Part shown: piece after piece, positions 46,001 to 56,600 of the stretch
How positions within the stretch are numbered: position 1 is the stretch's first letter
Layout: every line of letters starts with the position of its first letter
NCBI GenBank assembly: GCA_035048485.1
Contig: CM068586.1
Span: 47,629,215 to 47,693,214 of the forward strand
Length of the DNA: 64,000 bases
Direction of reading: 5' to 3'
Origin: Pteria penguin
Taxonomy: Eukaryota; Mollusca; Bivalvia; Pterioida; Pteriidae
Notes under the pieces: generated by a model
What the model was told of the DNA's origin: nothing
The model's database searches: none
The model's input: the letters and a program-made list of their open reading frames with translations, nothing else
Position numbers and translations under genes: made by a program

Positions 46001-48164
46001 AACTGTTTCCTGTTTAGACAGTCTTCTATTGGGATTTCCCTCTATCAAGTAGGGGTACCCACTATGTGGTGGGTAATTAAGGTTTCAATAGATATGAGTG
46101 AATATTAGCACACATCTTAGAAAACTCCAGAGTTTGGAAGAACTTTCATGAAGGAGGGAACAAATTGATTTTAAGCTAACACATGTACATGAATGTACAT
46201 GTACATACATCCTTTGATATTTAAAAATTAAATTTGCAAACAAAGTAAAATTTTAAATTGGATAATGGGTAGGAGAGGTTATCGAGGCCACAGTGACTAT
46301 GCACCAGTTACATGTACATGTGTATTCACAATACATGATCTTTGTTAAATAAAATGATCAAAGAAAAGAATAAGTTGATTGAACTTATTTAATAGCAATA
46401 TAACTTGTTCAATACAGTGAAAGTGATGATAAAATTTGCTCTCTTTATTCGGTCTGGTGAAAGCCGGTGTGGCCTAGTGGTATCACGCTGAACTCCTAAT
46501 CGGGAGGCCGGGGTTCGATTCCACCTCTGGTCATGCCGGTGTTCTGTCTTTCAGATGAGAGTAAAAACCGAGGCCTTGTGTTGTGGTATGCATGGCACGT
46601 TAGAGATCCCTCACTGCTTTGGGTGGGTCCGTTGCTAAGGTCAAAATTTGTATGCCCAGCATCAGGCAGATGCCGTCACCATATACGTGAAATATTCGTG
46701 TTGTGACGTTAAACAAAAATCAATCAATCAATCGGTCCGGTGAATTATTGTCCGGTCTGGTAAAGAACATTTGTTTACCAGTCCGAATGTCTGGTTAAAA
46801 TCTAAACACATTACTTGGTCAAGTCTACCCATGGCTTTGTCACCTTAACCCATTACTTGCTCAAGTCTGCCCATGACTTTGTTACCTTGACCCATTACTT
46901 GATCAAGTCTGCCCATGACTTTGTCACCTTGGCCCATTACTTGATCAAGTCTGCCCATGGCTTTGTCACATTGACCCATTACTTGGTCAAGTCTGCCCAT
47001 GACTTTGTCACCTTGGCCTATTACTTGGTCAGGTGTACCCATGGCTTTTCCACTTAGACTCACTTTGTCACCATGACCCATCTATTGATCAAGTCTGCTG
47101 TGGTTTTGTCATCTTAACCTATCACTTGATCAAGTCTGCCCATCACTTTGTCAACTGGCATTGGCCCATTTCTTGGCCATGGCCTTGCCACCTTGGCCCA
47201 TCACTTGGTCAAGTCTGCTCATAGCTATGCTACCTTGGCCCATCACTTAGTCAATGCTGTGTATGGTTTTGCCACTTTGACCCATCACTTGGTAAAGTCT
47301 GCCCACAGCCTTGTTACCTTCACTCATCATTTGGTCAGGTCTCATGTCACTTTGGCAAATCACTTAGTCAGGTCTACCCATGGTTTTTCTCCTTGGCCCA
47401 TCATGTGATCTAGTTAGTAGTACCGTGTATAAAGCACCATCAGTTTCTTACAAAATGTTATCATTGTTGTGCTTTGGTCTTGCTAGATGTTGGACAGGTA
47501 GATACTAGTAGTTAATGTGATTTTGTACATGTGGTAATTGGAGACATCCAAGGGGCTGCTTAGTAACAGTACATGCAGTGTACACAGTTTTTATCGGTTC
47601 CTATTGTAACATGATAGATTTTTAAAATTTCTATCAAGTAAATGATCTAAATGACTATAAAAATGTTATGAAAACTGATAGAGTTCCACTTCTTGGTCTG
47701 CATACATAATACCCCCAAACAATTGCTCTTTGAAAATTTTTAGTAGGGTTGATTTATCTAGATCAGTTCTCTTTGTGTAAACAAACAAAATCATAACTTA
47801 AGCTTTACAAATGCAAAAGTTTTAGTGAATGTCTTTTATCAATTATTTATGAACAAATGTACAGCATTTAAATCATTTTGGATCAACCAATTGTATTTTA
47901 GCGAGTATCATGAAGTAGTAAAATTAAAAGTATAATTGGAATTAAAAGTATAATTGTTTTTTTTTTTTTTTTTTTTTTATCAGACACACCCAGAAATACT
48001 TGAACACTTATCTACCATGGGCAATCAGAAATGGACAAAATGCGAAGTTTTTAATGGCGGTATATTGGGAAAAACATTGGGAAGATGATCTTCAAGAACT
48101 AAGAAATGAACTAAATATAGAAACATTGCCGGAGCAGGATTCTAGAGGTCAATATCTAGATTAG
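36905..48164 (+). CDS. COQ4: COQ4, ubiquinone biosynthesis protein (6 exons, 292 aa)
   Basis: Join 36905-37013, 41032-41196, 41524-41620, 41785-41887, 44179-44402 and 47984-48164; 879 nt, 292 residues plus stop, against 265 in human. COQ4 is a matrix-side inner-membrane protein that organises the coenzyme Q synthome; recent work implicates it in ring decarboxylation and hydroxylation at C1. Residues 1-36 are a basic presequence ([20 protein letters not shown]). The conserved body includes [24 protein letters not shown], and the zinc/metal motif H187-D188-x2-H191-x11-E203. [19 protein letters not shown] and the C-terminal [16 protein letters not shown] follow. Every border is GT-AG and every phase matches. 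An in-frame ATG 66 nt upstream exists, but MAAPLK is the family-like start. An AATAAA at 48277-48282 may be the poly(A) signal. Confidence 0.96.
37860..38250. repeat. Duplicated segment within copy B
   Basis: aaagcaattccggtctat, aattggc.aaatc.gtc and caacattttgcatttagcat occur twice, near 37870-37940 and 38128-38210. They are absent from copy A at the matching place. Confidence 0.7.
38536..39532. mobile_element. pogo/Tigger-like element, about 1.0 kb, TA-flanked, non-autonomous
   Basis: The left end is TA|cagtcaaactttgatatgtc and the right end is gatatcaaagtttgattg|TA. The arms continue with atctcgaa.ta.cgg.atatctcgaa motifs, the style of Tc1/mariner pogo-Tigger termini. TA duplication at 38534-38535 and 39533-39534. 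No transposase frame. It contains a mini-palindrome at 39041. Confidence 0.8.
39041..39081. mobile_element. Mini-palindrome element, CAG[G/C]GAC type, 41 bp
   Basis: Opens CAGCGACGTATATATC and closes GATATATACGTCCCTG. It is flanked by an identical GTATCCA on both sides (39034-39040 and 39082-39088). Confidence 0.87.
39611..39840. mobile_element. TIR MITE (about 230 bp) inside copy B
   Basis: The left end gtccagcgtcataaactgag and aatatacttaag are inverted at the right as cttaagtatattcacagttt and atggcgccaaac. It interrupts the right arm of copy B between caaacac and ccgacttatatc; the short flank CCCGA may be the duplication. The same family occurs at 60415-60625. Confidence 0.82.
40317..40350. 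mobile_element. Mini-palindrome element, CAGAGAC type, 34 bp
   Basis: Ends CAGAGACATATATA and TATATATGTCTCTG, flanked by ACTATAC (40310-40316) and ACTATTC (40351-40357), a 7-bp duplication with one mismatch. Confidence 0.78.
41032..41196 (+). CDS. COQ4: COQ4 exon 2
   Basis: Acceptor gaatatag|AT completes Asp37. It encodes residues 38-91, including [20 protein letters not shown], the start of the conserved domain. The donor is GATG|gtaact (phase 1). Confidence 0.93.
41524..41620 (+). CDS. COQ4: COQ4 exon 3
   Basis: Acceptor ctttatag|AC. It encodes [20 protein letters not shown] and onward to IGRQIL; the donor is TTAGA|gtaaca (phase 2). The GETTG motif is diagnostic of COQ4. Confidence 0.93.
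41785..41887 (+). CDS. COQ4: COQ4 exon 4
   Basis: Acceptor acttttcag|A. It encodes [20 protein letters not shown] through FLSKN; the donor is AAAAAT|gtatgc (phase 0). It matches the family segment around 'P.I.TSTLD...LP.GT.G..Y..FL'. Confidence 0.93.
41888..44178. other. COQ4 intron 4, no feature recognised
   Basis: AT-rich intron. 43311-43430 resembles the edge of the 'gggcata' dispersed repeat; no exon-like or transposase signal was seen. Confidence 0.55.
44179..44402 (+). CDS. COQ4: COQ4 exon 5 (metal-binding HDxxH...E motif)
   Basis: Acceptor tgctttcag|GGT and donor CCAAG|gtatga. It encodes residues 159-232, with [20 protein letters not shown], the HDLFH-x11-E motif, and [18 protein letters not shown]. 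Confidence 0.96.
44610..45435. repeat. 42-bp minisatellite, left block (COQ4 intron 5)
   Basis: Unit catgactttgtcaccttggc, then ccattacttgatcaagtctgcc; about 19-20 copies, some shortened by 6-12 bp. 42 is divisible by three, giving [14 protein letters not shown] on plus and [14 protein letters not shown] on minus; taken as non-coding. Confidence 0.95.
45437..45553 (-). CDS. Candidate first exon of an unrecognised gene nested in COQ4 intron 5
   Basis: On the minus strand an ATG at 45553 opens 39 codons ([20 protein letters not shown], then [19 protein letters not shown]) ending on a canonical donor CTGAAG|gtgact. An in-frame TGA lies 6 nt upstream, so the ATG would be the true start. CpG density is raised here and upstream, unlike the surrounding AT-rich intron. 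I do not recognise the protein and found no following exon. The 42-bp minisatellite begins immediately past the donor. It could instead be a chance ORF or a retrocopy fragment. Confidence 0.3.
45554..46449. other. Unique insert between the two minisatellite blocks
   Basis: A segment with higher CpG content near 45450-45600 and a ggcgccaaaatg near 45951. Apart from the candidate exon at 45437-45553 I recognise nothing. Confidence 0.5.
46462..46732 (+). mobile_element. tRNA-derived SINE, complete (271 bp)
   Basis: The tRNA head has an A box (tggcctagtgg) and B box (ggttcgattcc). A conserved body follows (gttctgtctttcagatgaga, gagatccctcactgcttt, catcaggcagatgccgtcac), and tail gtgacgttaaacaaaaatca plus (atca)n. 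It is flanked by CGGTCTGGTGAA (46450-46461) and CGGTCCGGTGAA (46733-46744). Promoter boxes intact and little decay, so a fairly recent insertion. The tRNA part is part of the SINE, not a tRNA gene. Confidence 0.92.
46805..47405. repeat. 42-bp minisatellite, right block (COQ4 intron 5)
   Basis: The same unit as 44610-45435, about 14 copies, more diverged towards the right. The two blocks are separated by 1.37 kb of unrelated sequence with the SINE. Confidence 0.94.
47984..48164 (+). CDS. COQ4: COQ4 exon 6 (C-terminal, with stop)
   Basis: The acceptor follows a run of more than 20 T (tat cag|A). It encodes [20 protein letters not shown], then [20 protein letters not shown], ending in QYLD and TAG at 48162-48164. 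The tail beyond ELNIE is lineage-specific. Confidence 0.93.
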
Positions 48165-48276
48165 TATGTATTAGAGCAGTTGGACAGCTAGTTGATTATT
48201 GTCTGAATCATGGATTGAAAGACAAACAAATGATGAACATTACTAGGAGTTTTTCTTCATTGATTTCTTTCAAACT

Positions 48277-48282
48277 AATAAA
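48277..48282 (+). terminator. Possible COQ4 poly(A) signal
   Basis: AATAAA 113 nt after the COQ4 stop. Position is plausible; no downstream element was tested. Confidence 0.45.
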
Positions 48283-48429
48283 GATCATTAAAAGTACTTT
48301 TTCTCTATTGATGTAAAAAGAGGATCAGTAGTAGAAATAGGACTTTTCTTTATTGTCTTATTGATTCCTACCAATTCATGGCAAATTTGATGTTGACAAC
48401 TTGTTAATTTTTATGCAGTTGTTAATTTT

Positions 48430-48700
48430 TTTATATGCCCGTTGTACATGGACGTATTATGGGATGGAGTTATGGGTCTGTCTGCACCTTGTAAAGAAAT
48501 ACAAACCATACCGTGTAGGCTAGGACTGATGGTCTGTATGCACCTTGTAAACAAGATACAGACCATACCGTGTAGGCTAGGACTGATGGTCTGTATGCGC
48601 CTTGTAAACAAGATACAAACCATACCGTGTGGGCTAGGACTTTGTCAGTCTGTCCGCTTTTGATAAACAAGATACAGACCTTACCATGTAGGCTTTTCGA
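48430..48700. repeat. 57-bp tandem repeat, about 3.5 copies
   Basis: Unit tgtaaacaagatacagacca, then taccgtgtaggctaggactg and atggtctgtatgcacct; the outer copies are diverged. Starts about 270 bp past the COQ4 stop. Confidence 0.9.
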
Positions 48701-48759
48701 ACTTTGTACACTTTATTTCTATGACACGAGGATGCAGTTTATTGATTGTCAATATCAAA

Positions 48760-49755
48760 GACAAAGGTCAAGGTCATTTGGAGGGAAAAATACCAAATTC
48801 TTGTGAAAGCACCTTGTAAACAAGATACAGACCAATCTGTTTAAGCTAGAACTTTTAAACTTTGTACGCTCATTTCTTATGACAGGGGAACAAAGCTTAA
48901 TGATTTTCATTGTCATGGTTTTTGAGATATGCACATCAAGGCATCTATTGCATTCGAAATAATGTAACGGGTGTAATATGCTACTTAAGTGTTGCTCATT
49001 TTGTCTCATTTGTAATGTTTAATTTTTATTAAATTTATATTGTTTTATTTCATGATGAATACATGGTAAGAAGAGAATTTCATTGCTACTATTGTTACCA
49101 TTTTCACTGTATGGATGCAGCCATTTCTGAAAGCACTGGTAATTAATGCTGAAATTAACCATTAGCTTGAATTCATCAATGTTTTTGCTCATCCTGTGTT
49201 GATGCATCTTTGATTAATGTATTGCTTTTCCATAGCGTTGCTAATAAATAAATATAAAATGTCTTGTTGTTACTTCTGATGTCATAATTTCCATTTTTTT
49301 TGTACATCTACCTCAAATGAATTGACATTTTTTTTAAATCACATTACAGTTAATTCAATATCTGATGCTGCACCTCACAAGTTTACCGGTATATGCGAGA
49401 TATGACAATTTCTGAAAGGAAAAAATATATAGCAAGCAACATTAACTCTATATTATGTGATGTAAACTATTGCAAACATCTCCCCTTTTCTCCTCTGACA
49501 TGGTTGAAATCAAGTTACCAGTACATCCTTTACTTATCAGAAGTCTGAATGAAGTTCGATTAAAGGACAAATGAAAATTCAGTTAAAGCTCTGCAACTAT
49601 TTTAAATTATCTATCATCTATGACTTCTTACTTTTTAATATAAAATCAATAGGGCATATCCTAAACTCACAGGGAGACTGGGTGAACAGGAAATAAAATT
49701 TTGTTAAGAAACCATTTCGATTTATTGATAATTGGTTAACTTGACCTTTGCCAGT
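48760..49755. other. Intergenic, no feature recognised
   Basis: AT-rich, short frames only; nothing with exon borders or family motifs. Confidence 0.55.
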
Positions 49756-49759
49756 ATCT

Positions 49760-50865
49760 AGGACAGGTGAACATATCAGCCACTAAATGGTATCTGGGAT
49801 AGGTCGACATCCAGTCTCCAAATGGTGTCTGTGATGGGCAGGTGGACATGCCAGTCACTAAATGGTATCTGTGATGGGCAGGTGGACATGCCAGTCACTA
49901 AATGGTATCTGGAATGGACAGGTGGACATGCCGGTCACTAAATGGTATTTGGGATGGGCAGGTGCATATGCTAGACACTAAATGGTATCTGGGATGGACA
50001 GGTAGACATGCCAGTCACTAAATGGTATCTGGGATGGGCAGGTAGACATGCTGATACCTATATGGCATCTACCATGGACAGGTAGACATGCTGATACCTA
50101 TATGGCATCTACCATGGACAGGAAGACATGCTGTTACCTATATGGCATCTACCATGGACAGGTAGACATGCTGATACCTATATGGCATCTACCATGGACA
50201 GGAAGACATGCTGTTACCTATATGGCATCTACCATGGACAGGAAGACATGCTGTTACCTATATGGCATCTACCATGGACAGGTAGACGTGCTTGTACTTA
50301 CATGGCATCTACCATGGACAGGTAGACATGTTGATTCCTGTATGGCATCTACCATGGACAGGTAGACATGCTGATACATATATGGCATCTACCATGGACA
50401 GGTAGACGTGCTGATACCTATATGGCATTTACCATGGACAGGAAGACCTGCTGTTACCTATATGGCATTTACCATGGACAAGTAGACACGCTGATACCTA
50501 TATGGCATCTACCATGGACAGGTAGACATGCTGATACCTATATGGCATCTACCATGGACAGGTAGACATGCTGATACCTACCCGGTATATGGCATCTACC
50601 ATGGACAGGTAGACATGCTGTTACCTATATGGCATTTACCATGGACAGGTAGACGTGCTGATTCCTGTATGGAATTCTCATATGGACAGGTAGACATGCT
50701 GATTCTTGTATGGCATCTACCATGGACAGGTAGACATGCTGATTCTTGTATGGCATCTACCATGGACAGGTAGACGTGCTTGTACTTACATGGCATCTAC
50801 CATGGACAGGTAGACATGTTGATTCCTGTATGGCATCCACCATAGGCAGTTAGACTTGCAGTCTT
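49760..50865. repeat. 40-bp minisatellite, about 27 copies in two subfamilies
   Basis: Left units (49760-50045) read ggtggacatgccagtcacta, then aatggtatctgggatgggca. Right units (50046-50865) read ggtagacatgctgataccta, then tatggcatctaccatggaca. 40 is not a multiple of three, so the open frames here rotate through all three frames every 120 bp and are not genes. Confidence 0.95.
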
Positions 50866-50869
50866 TATA

Positions 50870-53478
50870 CAGTAACTGCCGTCAACACCATTAGTTTAAC
50901 TTAATAGAATTACTCATTGCCTACAGACAGCTGAAATTACTTTTGCTAGCAGTGAAGTTGAAGAAAGTCTACACTCCTAAAGCTGTGGGTGAATACATAC
51001 TAATAGCATACTAATGATAAAAACATTGACAGTGCATGTACATGTAATAAATTTATAATACCCCGGTACAATAGGATCCGTTTCCAAATTTATTCCAACT
51101 TTACTGACAAATCAATGGCAATATAACAAATAAAAATGACATTTCATAGATTTTATACCACAGATGCTTTTATTCTGTAACAGAAATATGAGTGATTTAG
51201 TATATCAAAAATTCTGAAGCACTGGTTCTGTGTACATGCATATCAAACTCAAAGATTCTCATACACTTTCTGTAACAAGAAATATTGTTGGCTAATCAAC
51301 TTCTGATTTAATCCCTTAAATAATACTAATAAGACTAAATAATAAATGTTTCTTTTTAGTTACTTGAGCTTCTCTATCAATTTTTTGTGCTTGTAATTTT
51401 CTGTGGTAAGTTTTCTGCACAAAGAATTCCCTAAGAAAGTCTGTATACATGTTCATGTTTGTATGTATATTAGCATGTTTAAGGAATTGGAAAAATCGCT
51501 TTTTATCAACCCAATTCAAAGAAACACCTACATTTCGATTCAGCTAAAATGTCTGATAATGCCTCACTACATATAAATTATTTAAATAAATATACAAGTA
51601 CATTTTGTTTATGTTCATAGATATAAAAATTATAATATTACTAAATTCATAACTGACATCATCAAATTTAATCCCCAAATAGGCCAACCTTTTCTTATAT
51701 TTATGACAAAGTTATCAAATTAAATTACTGTTCAACTAATAACATAATTGGAATGAATAATTTAAATAATCATACACTGGATTTAAAATGGACACAGAGA
51801 CAAGCAATGAACAAGCCTTGTCTCATCTATTCACCATATAATACATTCTAAACATTTTTCGTTAATCAGAGAACCTGAAGAAAAATCAGAATATTGATTT
51901 TGCATAATATGCCAACACTTATTTTGATTTTGATTTTATCCACTGAAATCCAAAGTCCCACTACACGGAGTACTTCATGGTCTATCATTACATAGATACT
52001 GACTAAACATCAGTTATCTTGTATAAAGACAACACAGTGTATTATGTGCAGTAGTGACCCTAACCTGTATGATTCCTATGCTATCTCAGAAAACTATTTT
52101 CAAGTTAGTGTCCCAATGGCCTTCACTTCTGATCTGTGACCATGGAAATCAAATTCATGATAATCTTATGTTCTTAGTTTTGATTATACAGTAAAAAATT
52201 TGTTCTGAATTTCACCTATACTTTTTCCCCTCTGGTTGACAATCACACAGACATATGGAGCCATATTACAACATATTTACATCATAGTTTCTTGAAATAC
52301 AATGTAAAACAGAACCGGTATGGAATTTATTGTACGACACTAATTATCTATAATAAAATAACATTAATTTTACTCTATGTCAATGTTCTAAAAATCTCAA
52401 TATACATGTACATGTAGTGAAATATTATTATAAATTACCTGCACCTCTTCTAATACAATCATTGTTATTACTTTAATACTAACATGTCCCTATCTTTCAA
52501 TGATTCATAGATTACAAATATTTCTGTTCCTCAGCATGATTACATACATATACTACTGCTATCTATGACTCTGATACCTGTTTTCACCCCATCTATAAAC
52601 CTATATGGATCACAACAGCTCCACAATTATAAAAACATATAAAACATAAATGTTACATATAAAATGCTTACACCTTTTCAGGTTTTTTTATGAGTCCAAT
52701 ACTGATAATTGTTATTTAATCTCAGATTTATAGTGTATATATATGTGTGTGTGTGTGTATGTGTGCAAGTGTGTGTGTGAGTACATCATTTAAAAAGACC
52801 CCCAAAATGCAGGGAATAACATGTGACACCATATACTAGATTAATCAAGCAATCTCAGAGCTGGGAACTAGTCCTCGACCAGTATAAGACTACATAATTC
52901 TCGTTCATCTGTTTTTACTTACATTCAGATGCGATTTGCATTAGTACTTTGGGTACTTTAGCATGTATTTATGCTACTGTATGCAGTTTTACACATTTGG
53001 TAACTTTTTGAGGAAAACAGTTTCATTATTTACTTGACTTTGTAAAAAGAGGCCATATTCAGTGTGCATTAAAAGTTTTCACATAAAAAACCCCCCAAAA
53101 AACCTGTGTTTAAAAATGCAAAAAGTGGGGAAGGCACCTCCAAAAAATGCCATTTCATACCTTACAAACATAAAGAATGTTACAAGAAAAGATTTTTGTT
53201 CAGATGAACTTGACTGTAACTCAAGAAACTCTAACAACTTTGAAATTAAGTCTGACCCAGGCTATCGTGCTACCTTATGAGACAATCATTCCTGGAGATA
53301 TGAAAATAAACACTCTTGTAAGTGATTGGTAAATTAAATATACCACACTTGCATCAGGCATCCATCAAATGATTTCAAATAGAAATATCGATATGCACAA
53401 TTCAATACACTCATACATAAAAATTTCACACAAATTGAATATATTAAACCTTGAAAGCTCTTATGTAATGTATATAAA
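50870..53478. other. Intergenic and GPCPD1-like 3' flank; nothing recognised
   Basis: AT-rich; a (TG)-rich tract at about 52740-52785. No coding exon seen. Some of the right part is probably 3' UTR of the minus-strand gene. Confidence 0.55.
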
Positions 53479-53626
53479 TTATGAATGACTGTGGTTCTCA
53501 GGATCTGGATTGTGCAGTATATTCTTCCGATCAGGGGACACCGCTCCAAACTGAGAGAGCAGCTGATATTTAGCTTCTCTCTCTAAAACAAACACATTCT
53601 TCTTCTCGTTTTTAAACTCGTCAATT
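53479..53626 (-). CDS. GPCPD1: GPCPD1-like terminal exon
   Basis: A poly-T tract and ttttacag|A complete the Arg of YDR. It encodes 48 residues, IDEFKNEKKNVFVLEREAKY onward, ending NPDPENHSHS with TAA at 53481-53479. This matches the short Glu/Lys-rich tail seen after the barrel in invertebrate members. Confidence 0.88.
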
Positions 53627-56600
53627 CTGTAAAAAAAAAAATAGAAAATATTAAACTGATATTTCTACAATAGTAATTAAGCATGTATCATTAAATATTC
53701 ATTCTATTTTTAGAAATAAATGTATCTTATAAGCATTCTTTAAATACTACATTTTATTTTAATTTAGTAATACATATCCTTATTGAAAATTGTAATTATA
53801 AAACATAAGAATATATTAGAATGAGAATGTTATTAAGATTAGACAAAGCACTCTGCATGTTACTGTATATACCTCACACTGTACCCCAATTCATAAAGCC
53901 AGTTGAGAAGATACATCTAGATACTATATGTGTAATAAATATGAAAGGTTAAAAAGAAATGTCCAAACTGAAGGGAAAATTCTCAAGACTAGGAAACAAA
54001 GGTAACCATTAACATTAGGAAATATTTAATTCAAGCTCCTATGGTCCTGTCTATTTCCAAAGTAAAGTTTTTAAACACATTTACTTCAGTCAAGTGGTTA
54101 TAGAGTTCTTCTCAAAATCAGAATATCAGAGTTTCAATCTTTAGACAGCCATAACTAAATGAATAATATTTCAAATGATTCATAACCTTCTGCCACAATG
54201 GCCTCAATAACCAAAATTGAATATACAATTTCTCTCTCTCTCTCTCTCTCTGATAAGCAAAATGTTAAATAACCCTAACCCTTCCAAGCATTTATATCTT
54301 TAAATGAATAACACTCAACCTCAGTTCTATTTTTAAACAACTGATTACAAGAAACATTACGTCAATACAGACACTTCTATTTATGAATTTAAGGAGTTTA
54401 TACAATATGCCCCCAATCGTTTAATCAGAGGGCATAATGATCTCCACTTTCTGATGTTGCATGGAAATTCTGTCTACTACTATTATCATATAATTACAAT
54501 TGCATTATCTTAACTGTGGTTTTGATTAAGTCTTTTAAAAGGTGAGGAAAAGAAACATTTAAAATGAATTTTTCTCTCACCATAGACACAATCTATTCAC
54601 ATACAACTTATAAATCATAACATGAATTAGAAACAAAAAATGATAAAAGATAGTTAGACCAAGCAACAATAATAAAGGTGTTAATGATTTATTCCTATTA
54701 TATCTCACTTAAGCAAAATAAAGTTAAGCTCTATGAAGGTCACACGGTTACGTGATGCAAGCAGTTACCATGGCGACTAAGCTGTCTCCTCCATTGAGCT
54801 ATCAGACTTGCAACCACATAAAATAGTTGAAAGGTGTTTAGTACACTCTGGAGACACTTCGAAGACTTCATTTTGATTTAACAAAGTTCTGCAAAGATTA
54901 TACCAATATTTGAAAAAAGATCATTATTATTTCAAGGGACATAAATCATTAAAGTTCACTCCTGGATCAACCTACCAGGCAAATTTGAAATGTTACCTTT
55001 ATATAAATATTACATTACTGAAATATATATTTAATGTAAAGATTTGGCACTTCCTTCAGCAAAAATATTTCATCTTCACCCTGAAAATGGACATCTTGGC
55101 AAAACCTGCACAAAACAGGTTCATATCCTTAAATTTCAATATCAACACAATCATGACCCAACATGATATTTTTGTCATAAATAGTCTATCAATCAATTAG
55201 CAAGTCTAGCATGAAATTGATTTGATTAAACTTGTACTCTATTGGAAATTTATCAAGAATTTCATGAATTTTGTAAGGAAACATCACTTAAAACATGTTT
55301 TTGATGTCATATGAAAGCAAAGTGATTTTATATTATGAAACAATATTCTCCAAATGTCATTTGGCAGATATTCATAAAGGCAAACATACTAATAAAATTA
55401 TATTTTAGCAAAACTCGTTTTTAGCAAACATTACTAAAATGGATATAGAAGTTAGTAACCTTTGACCCTTTAGGTCTAGGAACAGAAAACCTTTACAAAA
55501 AGACTTCATATATACGAGAATGTATGGATGTATATAATTTCAATTTCAATAAATAATTATTATGCTTTTATGAATGGATCTTAATTATTTGGTAAATTTC
55601 ATCAAATCCCTTGGTACGGTAGGTGGTGATTCAGTGACAATTATTAATGGACATGTTGAACATATGCACTTGATGTCACTGAACAAAGGAGTCTAAATTC
55701 TGTAAGATTTCATCTGGTTAATCTAGTTTAGTTTCATCAATATCCTTCAGGTTGTATATATCAGTTTCTGAGGTACTGAATGAATACAAATCAAACTCTT
55801 TCAGGATAGGGAACCTGTCTGTGATAGTTATTTAATTCCCCACATAAAGATGAGACCAATTCATATTTAGGTATTTTAGCTGGGTAAACCATATGGATAA
55901 AGTGCCTTGTCATTATCAGACAGTAGGACACCCTAGGAATAATTATGATGTGGACTAGAGATATGTTGATAACTAGTCTGACATGTTCACCATTGTGACA
56001 CATTCACAATACGTTTGATTATATTTCTTCCATACAGCAGGTAAGGTATGAGATACGATGGTATAAAATAGTACTGAGTATGGTTATAACCATGACCACG
56101 ATTATGATAAACCAGAACATAGGAGGATCAGACTCGATTCATGAAAATCTTAAAAAGATTTGAATAGTACATAGTAATAGATGCAATAATCAGTACACAT
56201 TGCACATGTGACTATTCCTTGTAAAAAAATTACAAAAATTATGTACAGACACACAACTACAGAGAAATGCAATCTAATAGGAAAGCTATGTCCAAATGTA
56301 TACCTGTCATAAATAATGCCATCAACTCCTTGCTGCTTCAATGTATTAATGATATTGACATCATTGTTGTCTTCTCCCCAACAGAACAGTACCAAACCAG
56401 CATCCTTCACTTGAGGGATCAATGATAAATTTTTCATAAGACATTTTGTGAATATGTCTATTCCCTGCAAACAGTATTATCTAAACATTATTATACAACA
56501 CGCATACAATGTACATTGAAAGAAGAGAAAAGAAATGGCATGAATGAAGATTTTTCAAGCAATATAAACACCTTCATAAAAATGGATCTTCTGAATTAAA

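Noticed and set aside
46463..46535. tRNA gene
   Set aside because: The tRNA-like head is joined to a SINE body and tail and flanked by a target-site duplication, so it is the SINE promoter.
50048..50796. Open frames reading LPIWHLPWTGRHAD...
   Set aside because: 40-bp tandem repeat; the same peptide appears in three rotating frames, so it is repeat-driven.
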